NCBI GenBank assembly: GCA_033064195.1
Contig: JARBJD010000071.1
Span: 223,937-287,936 of the forward strand
Reading direction: 5' to 3'
DNA length: 64,000 nucleotides
Source of the DNA: Blattamonas nauphoetae
Taxonomy: Eukaryota > Preaxostyla > Oxymonadida
The notes below the pieces were generated by a model. It was not told where the DNA came from. It made no database searches and worked only from the letters and a program-made list of their open reading frames with translations. Within the stretch, counting starts at the first letter, position 1. Every line of letters starts with the position of its first letter. Made by a program: the position numbers and the translations under genes. Positions 56,684 through 64,000 of this stretch are shown here, in pieces.

Positions 56684-58546
56684 TTATGATTTCGGTATTC
56701 CGAGTTCCTTGTGCAATGCTTTCAGTGTGTGATTTGGATAGTACTCAACTTTAGGTTCGTCATTAACGAATCGTAAGACCCACCATGTTGTTGCAGTGGT
56801 TGCTAGAATCGGTGCTGGAGGATGAGTAAATGTTGTCATATCTCCACCCTTTTGACTTGGATCGAGAACGTTGTAGTATGTATCAATCAGACCCTGGTAA
56901 ATCGGACTTGATCTCAAAGTGACTGGAACATTCTGACCTCTTGAACTGATTGAATCATTGCAGTTTGTTGGACATCCGCTTCGTTGAGTTGAGAAGCACA
57001 AAAGGAAGTCAGTATTGTCATGAATCGGGCGAACTCTTGCCATCGTTTCATTTGGATATGTTCTACCACCTTCAAGATGTTCTTCAACGAGAGAATCCGT
57101 CAATGATCGCTCCAAATCATCTGGAACTGTCAGGTAGGAATCAAGGTTGAGAGTCGATAATGCAAACTGATAGAAGCGAGCTCCAATGGTTGATGTCCAG
57201 TTTTCTGGATAGTATTTATTGAGTAGATGCACACGAAGATCTTTCTGCATTGGATTGTGGAAACAGGTGACTTCATTGTCGTAGTGACGGAAGAGGAGCA
57301 TAATATCCTTGGCATTGACGAGAACCATCTGTTGAGTACAATCAATCCCTGTTGCCGTTGGTGTCTTCTGAAATGGATAGAATGAAATCTTTTCAGCTGG
57401 TATTGTTCCAGGACGATCCTGATACATTTTCTTCAGACTCTCTTTCGCAATTTCTTTCATTTTGTATCCAGCACTCATGCAATATACATCATCAATTTGA
57501 TAATCAATAATGTTCAATGATATGTACTGATCCACAAATTCTGGTTCTTTTGTAACTGTTCCGGCTGAGCTATAGTAAATGTCTTGAGTCACTGCTGATA
57601 TCCTGAATGATTGGCCAATCTGAACAAAATTCTTGGTGCAGTTCGCAAGAAGAGAGTGGAAAAACTATGGACGATGCTGTTGACAATCGGCGATTGCATG
57701 ATGAATTGGTGGTTTTGTTGAACCAATGTAGGTCGAAAGTGTATTCTTCAAAGTGAGTTCAGGATTCACAGGACAACAAACGAACGCATCTTCATTGATG
57801 TATACACTCAATTTCAGATCTCCAAAGAGACATTTTGGATAGTCAGTCATTCCAGAGAAAATGAGAAGATCTTCAAGGTTTATTGACACACGAATCGGCA
57901 CCTTAATTGAATCAGTGAAATGGCCAGCTTGTGACACCGATGTGAAATCTGACAATGGAATATAGACACCAGCAACAGATTCATCATGATTCCAAGCATT
58001 TTGCCATGGCGTATGTGCATGCTTACGATTCTCCAATTGGCTCTTTGGTTTGATCATATTGTAGATGTGAGACTCCATTGAAACGTCATTGTTTGCAGTG
58101 CTAATGATTCTTTGATTGTTGTGAAGAACAGTGAATCTTCTAAAGATTGATGCCGAATGCTTCAGTCCAACGAACATAAATATCCTCTCATTCGAGTAAG
58201 ATCCAACTTTGTCTGGGGTAATGTCCCAATTGTTGACTTTCAAAGTTGTTGTTATTGTGAATGTAATGAATGAATCATCGATTTGACAAATATCTTGATT
58301 ACCAGTCAATGGAATGATTATTTCCTGTCCTTTGTAGAAGCGTGAATTCTCTGATGGTTTCAATTCTTGAATAGAAGTACTGTGTGCTCCATCATTTAAG
58401 AGGAAATTAACGTGATGTTCAGACATCAGTTGTTGTTGTATTTGACCAATATCATCTCTGGTGTACTTTATTGATCCTGTGGTATTTCCAGTCAATGTTG
58501 AGGCTCCATGTCTTTTGTTTGTCAGATGTGTAATGTGTGAGTTCAT
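56684..58546 (-). CDS. Capsid-like module 1 of the Polinton-type element
   Basis: A beta-rich coding region, read right to left from ATG 58546 (MNSHITHLTNKRHG), with the AT-rich motif at 58553-58565. It contains SFITFTITTTLKVNN, KVPIRVSINLEDLLIF and FGDLKLSVYIN in the first part, and the motifs shared with module 2 in the second. The total length fits a major capsid protein of this class of element. The call rests on composition, position and size, not on an alignment. Confidence 0.55.
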
Positions 58547-58552
58547 TTTATC

Positions 58553-58565
58553 AAAAATAAAAAAA
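58553..58565 (-). promoter_or_regulatory. Shared AT-rich motif upstream of Polinton genes
   Basis: On the coding strand TTTTTTATTTTT lies 6-15 bases before the start codon of seven genes of the element: plus-strand positions 54926-54937, 56644-56655, 58553-58565, 58890-58901, 59266-59277, 59893-59904 and 60889-60899 (the last one base shorter). A weaker form precedes the gene starting at 62143. It is probably a core promoter or transcription-start element belonging to the mobile element. I noticed no comparable motif at host gene starts. Confidence 0.7.
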
Positions 58566-58583
58566 CATAATTGTTACTTTCAT

Positions 58584-58883
58584 TTACTTTTTCTTTTTTG
58601 GTTTCCTCACTGTAGGTTTCAGTTTTTCTTCCAATCGTAGTATTTCACCTCTGAGCTGATTCGCTAGTGCGTTGTTTCCTTCATTGATTGCTTGCTCATA
58701 TTGTGCCATCTTTTCTGCATGGATTTGCTGATCCGATTTCACATCTGGGATCATCTCCACTCCTGTCTGTGCAATCTTGGAAATCACTGGTCCAACGAAG
58801 GGAATGAGATTCAGAAATGGTGCTCCAATTCTGAGAATGGTTTTGCCGACTCCAGCCAATTTTGATAACCACCCTGGTGCCAT
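58584..58883 (-). CDS. Small basic protein starting MAPG (a)
   Basis: 99 residues: MAPGWLSKLAGVGKTI, an amphipathic/hydrophobic segment (APFLNLIPFVGPVISKIA), then a charged helix and a Lys-rich end (PKKKK). The layout recalls membrane-active or core minor virion proteins of adenovirus-like elements, but homology is not shown. The AT-rich motif is at 58890-58901. Confidence 0.6.
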   Translation of the reverse strand: MAPGWLSKLAGVGKTILRIGAPFLNLIPFVGPVISKIAQTGVEMIPDVKSDQQIHAEKMAQYEQAINEGNNALANQLRGEILRLEEKLKPTVRKPKKKK

Positions 58884-58917
58884 TTCTGTAAAAATAAAAA
58901 ACTGGATTTACATTTAT

Positions 58918-59259
58918 TTATAAACCTTTGAATTGAATTTTGGAATTTGACGATTGTGGCATGTCATCATTGGAATAGCGAGCGTTTCTTGGCGGTTCAT
59001 ACTCAATCATTTGTAATCTTTGATCTGAGATGTCCTGTCGTTGTGGCTTTTGTGACTGATTCATTGCTTTGTTTTGCTGATATACATCCATCATTCCGCC
59101 TAAGCCACTGAGGATTCCTCCAGCAGTTTGTCCAAACTTGTTGTTCGTTTGTGAGAGCAAGCCACCACCGACTTGAAGCAACGTTGGAGCTAGAGGTTTG
59201 ATGAATTGAAAGAATTGTTTGCCGATATTTTTGAGTTTGTTGAAACTTCCTGGTGCCAT
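58918..59259 (-). CDS. Small Gly/Gln-rich protein starting MAPG (b)
   Basis: 113 residues: MAPGSFNKLKNIGKQFFQF, a Gly-rich hydrophobic middle (VGGGLLSQ, GGILSGLGGMMD) and a polar tail. The first four residues and the amphipathic N-terminus match the neighbouring 99-residue protein, suggesting a shared ancestry or a shared role. The AT-rich motif is at 59266-59277. Confidence 0.6.
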   Translation of the reverse strand: MAPGSFNKLKNIGKQFFQFIKPLAPTLLQVGGGLLSQTNNKFGQTAGGILSGLGGMMDVYQQNKAMNQSQKPQRQDISDQRLQMIEYEPPRNARYSNDDMPQSSNSKIQFKGL

Positions 59260-59294
59260 TTATGTAAAAATAAAAAATACAATTCATGAAATAT

Positions 59295-59882
59295 TTATCT
59301 CGGTATTGCTTTCGTGAGTGAAATTCCATAATTGAGGATGGTATTGTAAGCTTCATTGAAGGCTATGCTCATGTCTTTTCCACCAACGAGGATCTTGAAA
59401 ATGGTTCGAAAGATTGGAAGTTTATTCAGACAGAGACACTTGTCAGACAGGTCATCCAGTTCAATCACAACATCATTGATTCCAGTCAATGCAGCAATCA
59501 GTGCACATAAATCACTTTGGTTTGTGATCAATTTCTTCGATGGTTCAATGAGATTATTCAGTAGTTTCTTTTCACATGCAAAAGCATTCTTGTATACTAA
59601 CAGTAGTTGATCTTTGAATGCTGCTATATTCGAAGTGTATTCTCGAAGTGGTATTGAACGACACTGAAGTGGTGCTGACGGATAGATCTCCAATGGTGGT
59701 GGATCATATGTACCTGGAACATTGTTCATCTCAACATTGGCACTTTGTTCATTCTGATCTTCGAGCTTTGATCTTCCAGAAGTTGATCCTTTATTATCGA
59801 TGATGACATTGTTGGTGATTGACGTTGGAACGGAAGAAGAACTTGTGTGTTTCGTAAATTGACAACTTAGAATTGGCTGCAT
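59295..59882 (-). CDS. Polinton-type protein of unknown role (196 aa)
   Basis: The likely start is ATG 59882 (MQPILSCQFTKHTSS), with the AT-rich motif at 59893-59904. The N-terminal third is Ser/Pro-rich, followed by a helical domain (LLVYKNAFACEKKLLNNLI, IVIELDDLSDKCLCL). No family recognised. Confidence 0.55.
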   Translation of the reverse strand: MQPILSCQFTKHTSSSSVPTSITNNVIIDNKGSTSGRSKLEDQNEQSANVEMNNVPGTYDPPPLEIYPSAPLQCRSIPLREYTSNIAAFKDQLLLVYKNAFACEKKLLNNLIEPSKKLITNQSDLCALIAALTGINDVVIELDDLSDKCLCLNKLPIFRTIFKILVGGKDMSIAFNEAYNTILNYGISLTKAIPR

Positions 59883-59919
59883 CACTTTCTATAAAAATAA
59901 AAAATATATATTTATGTTT

Positions 59920-60873
59920 TTAATCACTCATATCTTTTTCCAATTGTGCGAATCGAGCATATTCGGGCATATACACTTGTTGATATTGTCCTACATCTCT
60001 TGTTCGAAATGCTTCATTCGTCAGTTGATTCAGAATTGTTGATATTTCAACATTGTATTGACCAAGGAATTCACCCAAATATGTTGGATTTTTTGTTGTT
60101 ATTTCAAGAAATTGTGGATTGACCAATTCTTTGAAATCTTTTCTGTTCTTGACTCTCTGACATTCTTCATTTGTGCTTACGAAGTTTTGAACATTGTCTT
60201 CAAGCCATTTGTCCCACATCTTTGATGCTATTTGAGACTGAATTGAATTGAAAACCATGTTGTCCAATGTTCCATTGCTAACGTCAACTGGATGATCTTT
60301 ACTGGCACGATACACCTTCAAAACATTTGTCATGAAATCACCAACAGCTTTCTTCATTATTGCATATGGTTGTTGTGATCGTTGTTTTTGCAAATCTCCA
60401 TAGCTCACTTCATGATAGGTTCCTGGCAAATCGTACGTTCCAGTCTTGAGGAAATTGTTGTGTGCAGCTTTGATTCTTCTTCCGTGATCTTGACGAAATG
60501 ATGAATATGGTTGTTGTCTTCGCATATCTGGTGTTGGATTCATCGAATAGTATGTCTCGACGACAGGTCGACTGTTGTATGGTGCAAGCATAAATCCATT
60601 GGCTGCAATCAGATCATTACTTTCTTTGTCATAAATCATCACATCTGGTACTTTTCCATGTTTTTCCATTTGAACAGTCCAATTTTGTCCAGTTCTTTCA
60701 ATGTACTCTAAGGCTGATGGAACACTACTGAGTGCAGAATTGAATTTGGTGCGAATGTCATCATCAGCATAAATTCGTTTCATTGCTGCTTGAGTATCTT
60801 GTGAATAGCTCAATTTCGGTTTCTTTGGTTGTGCTTTTCTCGCTGTTTTTTGGTACACTATCTTTTGCGACAT
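59920..60873 (-). CDS. Polinton-type protein of unknown role (317 aa)
   Basis: An uninterrupted frame from ATG 60873 (MSQKIVYQKTARKAQPKK), basic at the N-terminus, otherwise mixed helical with many Tyr and Gln. The AT-rich motif is at 60889-60899. It is divergent from the ATPase gene, with only about 60 bases between the two starts. No family recognised. Confidence 0.6.
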   Translation of the reverse strand: MSQKIVYQKTARKAQPKKPKLSYSQDTQAAMKRIYADDDIRTKFNSALSSVPSALEYIERTGQNWTVQMEKHGKVPDVMIYDKESNDLIAANGFMLAPYNSRPVVETYYSMNPTPDMRRQQPYSSFRQDHGRRIKAAHNNFLKTGTYDLPGTYHEVSYGDLQKQRSQQPYAIMKKAVGDFMTNVLKVYRASKDHPVDVSNGTLDNMVFNSIQSQIASKMWDKWLEDNVQNFVSTNEECQRVKNRKDFKELVNPQFLEITTKNPTYLGEFLGQYNVEISTILNQLTNEAFRTRDVGQYQQVYMPEYARFAQLEKDMSD

Positions 60874-60934
60874 CTGTGTATTTCATACAAAATAAAAAAT
60901 CCAAAACTATATTTTAATTTGTGATAAATCATAA

Positions 60935-61780
60935 ATGCAAAGATCAAATATGTCTCTGACAGCGTATGTGAATGCAAAAATAAGTGAAGCATCAAATAGG
61001 AATGTTTCTCATGAAGTTCAATCACAAATACATCCAGACTTAAATTTCAATCGCAATAGTGTTAATGTCCTCGTTGGAAACAGAGGAAGTGGAAAGACAT
61101 TCAATGCTCTTCGAGAGGTTGCCAAGCTCCAAAATGTTCAAGTCAGAAACGAACTATTCCATCTGTTTGTCTTTGTCACTGATAAGAACATCGATCCTAC
61201 ATTCGATAAATTCAAACCAATTCTGAATGTTCCTTATGTGAAAGTGAAATATGATGAAGCACTTCCGTTTCTATTAGAATTGTCTCAATCAAAAGCTGCT
61301 TATGAAGAGATCATAGACAACCAATGGCAAGACAGAATTACTGATGAATGCAGAGAGGATCTCTTTGACTCACTTCACATTGACGATTTCTCAGTGAAGA
61401 ATCTCCAAACGATTATTCTCCTTGATGACTGTCGCAGAATACTTGGTGAACGAAGGACTTCCAAAAATAGAATGACAATGATGGACTTATTACTGGAGAA
61501 TCGACAACCAAAGTTCACATTCTTTCTGACAATGCATGAGCTCTTCAGTTTGTCAGCAGATATGAAGTCAAACATTGATTCGATGTGGATCTTTGGAGGA
61601 TTCAATAAAGAACGAATCAGTAGAGTCTATCCTCAATTGAACTCACCAATTGATATTCGACAGTTCTGGAACATCTATCAACGAAAACAAAAATGTGAAG
61701 CAATTATTCTTCGTTACAAAACTGATGGAGTTGCACTGACGGAAATCAACAAGGATGGTTTAATTCGTGGTATCCGATAA
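60935..61780 (+). CDS. Packaging-type ATPase (FtsK/HerA, A32-like)
   Basis: 281 residues. Walker A is VGNRGSGKTF, Walker B is TIILLDDCRR, and FTFFLTMHELFSLS follows in the place of the third motif of A32-like ATPases. This family drives genome packaging in Polintons, virophages and large DNA viruses. It is the only plus-strand gene of the element in the window, and its end overlaps the end of the minus-strand gene at 61760. Confidence 0.8.
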   Translation: MQRSNMSLTAYVNAKISEASNRNVSHEVQSQIHPDLNFNRNSVNVLVGNRGSGKTFNALREVAKLQNVQVRNELFHLFVFVTDKNIDPTFDKFKPILNVPYVKVKYDEALPFLLELSQSKAAYEEIIDNQWQDRITDECREDLFDSLHIDDFSVKNLQTIILLDDCRRILGERRTSKNRMTMMDLLLENRQPKFTFFLTMHELFSLSADMKSNIDSMWIFGGFNKERISRVYPQLNSPIDIRQFWNIYQRKQKCEAIILRYKTDGVALTEINKDGLIRGIR

Positions 61781-62143
61781 CTCTTGGATGAGACTGCCAA
61801 TCGTGTCTGTCAACGTTCGAATTGATTCTTCAATGTCTGATAATCTTTGATCAATCGAAAGTGAGTTGGAGTCACCGATGTTGTCATTGTTTATTTTTCG
61901 AAGTGCAATCTCACCTCTTATTTTCGTGATTTTGTATCCATCAATTCTGATCAACCGATTTAGTTTCTGAGTGGTGTATTCGTTCAGTTCTTTTCTGTTC
62001 TTTTCTAAAAACTTCTGAAAATCATAGATGTTTTCAAAACAGTTCTGTTTAGGATCAAACGGTTCTAAAATCTTTAGATCTTTATCAAAATGTTCTAAAA
62101 ACTTTGAATCTTTTCCAAACTGTTCTAAACTGTTCCGAAACAT
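61760..62143 (-). CDS. Small coiled-coil protein of the Polinton-type element
   Basis: About 127 residues from MFRNSLEQFGKDSKF, with charged helical repeats (KDSKFLEHFDKDLKILEPF) and a C-terminal coiled coil (IEESIRTLTDTIGSLIQEL). It converges with the ATPase gene, overlapping it by about 20 bases. No family recognised. Confidence 0.45.
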   Translation of the reverse strand: MFRNSLEQFGKDSKFLEHFDKDLKILEPFDPKQNCFENIYDFQKFLEKNRKELNEYTTQKLNRLIRIDGYKITKIRGEIALRKINNDNIGDSNSLSIDQRLSDIEESIRTLTDTIGSLIQELSDTTN

Positions 62144-62180
62144 TTTAAACAGAATAAAAATATTTGAAACACTTTTGAAA

Positions 62181-64000
62181 TTAAACGATAGTAAATTTAT
62201 TAATGAACTCATGTGATAAATCATCAATGGAGGTAGCATGATATTTTGTGTGTTGGATTGGAACGTACACAACTTTCGGTAAACAGGTGAGTCCATTCAG
62301 AAGTCTTGCCACCACATTACCGTGTTTGTACTCAATGAATTGTCCGACAAATTGAAACTGTCTTCGCTTCTTCTGAAATTTGGCAACAGTCTTGTCCAAA
62401 TCAAGGTGAATCAACAGAATGTTTCCTGACTTGTATCGCCAGAGCATCTGAGTTGTCTGTTGTCTTTGGATGTTCTTCAATTGCTCTTCACAACTGGAGA
62501 TATACAATGCTTCGATTTCACGATTGTTCTGTGCTTGCTGTGGAGTGAACTTGTTCCAGTATGCTCGATGTGGAGTCATGTTGTAGTATTCCACCATCTG
62601 ATTCATCAGTGAATGATTTGCCATTTGTGTTGCATTGTCTTGGAATCCATCTCTGATTGTTCTGATCACTCGATCCACAATTCGATTGTGATTAGTGAAT
62701 GGTGAGCTTGTGAAATATGTACTGACTTTCTGTTGCTTGAAATACGTTGATGCTTCTCCACTTGTCCATGCTGCTTCTCCATCCCCACGTATGTTGTTGA
62801 CGTGAACTCCACGATGATTTATCAGGTCATTGATTGCAGTCTTGACTTTGCTCCATGATTTATCCAGAACAGGAATTACTACCAAGTATTTGGTGTTGAT
62901 GTTGATGGCAAATAGGTAAATCTGAAGAACTGTTTTCGACGTTGGTGATTGGATAAAGACAAGATCAATTTCCCAGGATCCAAACTTGGGAGAAAAGTAA
63001 GGTCTGTCACACTTTTGTGGAACTTTTTGTCTGATGTCTTCTGTGGATCTCCAGTGATGTCTTTGGACATAAATTGCATCTTTGATCGAAATGGATATTG
63101 TATTTTTGTCACAACTGTTTGTATTTTTGGTTGATCAATCATCAATGTGTCAACTCCTTGTTCCCTCCTTATTTTCCGAGGATGTGTAGAATCCCATCGG
63201 TGAACATATTCATCGTACCATTCCTGAAATGATCTTCCACCAAACGGGATTTGTTTAGGATGTGCTAAAATGAACTCAGTTTCGTCATTTCCAAGAATTC
63301 TGCTGACGTGTGAGAGAATGAACATATTTCGATTCAGTTTCTTTGATTCAACGATCTGTTTGTCAATGAATTGTTCCATTTTATGTTGATTGTCCAACAT
63401 TGAATGCTCGGCTTTTATTTGTTCCTCCTCTGAATTGTCATTCTGTTGATGGTCAAAATAACCTTTCACTTGTTCCAACATTCCCAGTACTTGCCTTGTC
63501 GTCGGTTCGACTATGTTGATCTCTCTCACTGAGGGTTCGAATCTTTTGACTATACTCACAGTTGGACGTGGATCTGGTGACTTGGGGATCAGTAGATCAT
63601 CATCTTCAAACCTCCTCTCTTTCATAAGGAATTCATATTCTGAGCCAATTGATGTCGGGTTTCTCTTCTGTCCAGGAATGATTGGAGATTCAGGTGTTTC
63701 AATAGCAATTGTTTGGGGAAGTTGTGTTGGAATTACGATGGCTGGTGGTTGATTGAAATGACTATTCTGTGCTTCCTGATAATATCGTTGATATGCTCTG
63801 TACGCTTGTCTTGCATCGTTGTTACTAAGGATCCATCCGGTGAATTGTTTCACAAATCTTTGAACAACAATTTTTCCATCAGCAATGTTTAAATCAGGAG
63901 GTAATTCTCCATTCAGCCAATCATTGAAGTATGTCTCATCATTTGCGTCGTATTGTCCATTGGAATCATTGACATGATAGGTTGGTAAAATCTGGGAAAA
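62181..64000 (-). CDS. Integrase-like region of the Polinton-type element, runs off the edge
   Basis: A minus-strand coding region with features of the retroviral-type DDE integrase used by Polintons: a TKYLVVIPVLDKSW strand, a RGDGEAAWTS block, VIRTIRDGF, and HRAYWNKFTPQQA as in integrase C-terminal parts. The rightward (N-terminal) part, with Q/N-rich text and KRNPTSIGSEYEF, is still open at position 64000, so the beginning lies outside the window. The region looks partly degraded. Confidence 0.6.

Larger units (their letters stand above)
54300..64000. mobile_element. Polinton/Maverick-type element, partial (right end outside window)
   Basis: An AT-rich block whose genes differ in style and codon use from the host genes. 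Apart from possible old damage they look intronless. Parts seen, left to right: a small protein, two capsid-like modules, two small MAPG-starting proteins, two larger proteins of unknown role, a packaging-type ATPase (the only plus-strand gene), a small coiled-coil protein and an integrase-like region that runs off the right edge. No protein-primed DNA polymerase and no adenovirus-type protease are recognised within the window. The left end is not defined. The element looks partly degraded, with perhaps a few breaks. The well-kept remainder and the shared promoter-like motif suggest a moderately young insertion. Confidence 0.8.

Noticed and set aside
1-64000. CRISPR arrays, rRNA and tRNA genes
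   Set aside because: No regularly spaced short repeats with unique spacers, and no tRNA or rRNA sequence that I could recognise by eye. The tandem repeats present are all within coding regions.
54300-64000. Retrovirus or LTR element because of the integrase-like region
   Set aside because: No reverse transcriptase or long terminal repeats are seen. The packaging ATPase and capsid-like modules fit a Polinton/Maverick, which also uses a retroviral-type integrase.

Overview
The window comes from an intron-bearing protist with compact genes. Short GT-AG introns, many only 30-60 bases long, interrupt most host genes. The protein repertoire (giant beta-helix receptors with a kinase-like tail, large repetitive families with no known domain, a Polinton-type element) fits a metamonad of the oxymonad/Preaxostyla kind such as Blattamonas. 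That assignment is an inference from protein style, not a database match. TAA and TGA behave as stops.

Layout. 1-7.5 kb: uncharacterised large-protein genes (A on plus; D and B on minus) that are one half of a duplicated, rearranged block; the other half lies at 45.4-51 kb (C, A', B', D', all plus). 8.4-21.4 kb: one giant minus-strand gene for a secreted/transmembrane beta-helix receptor with a degenerate kinase domain, containing three apparently identical 1,077-bp internal repeats. 21.7-26.8 kb: minus-strand CK1/TTBK-like pseudokinase with a long tail ending in a CaaX-like motif; a mariner-type MITE sits inside its kinase coding region and can be read as an in-frame intron. 27.2-28.0 kb: Arf-family GTPase. 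28.2-32.7 kb: protein kinase with a coiled-coil tail followed by two related zinc-binding modules. 33.4-35.6 kb: pseudokinase fused to a HECT ubiquitin ligase. 35.8-40.9 kb: FAN/NSMAF-like BEACH protein. 41.6-42.8 kb: CFAP96-like ciliary protein. 42.9-45.2 kb: four-span membrane protein with a long tail. 51.4-52.3 kb: an unidentified gene.

From about 54 kb to the right edge the DNA becomes AT-rich and carries a Polinton/Maverick-type element: two related capsid-like modules, small basic or glycine-rich proteins, a packaging-type ATPase and an integrase-like region. Its right part, including any DNA polymerase, lies beyond the window. It is treated here as a fossil element.

The most unusual points are (i) the MITE whose terminal repeat supplies a splice donor and whose target-site TA plus the flanking G supplies the acceptor, leaving the kinase frame intact, (ii) the pseudokinase-HECT fusion, in which the frame closes exactly through six tiny introns, and (iii) four kinase-fold genes within 27 kb, three of which lack catalytic residues.
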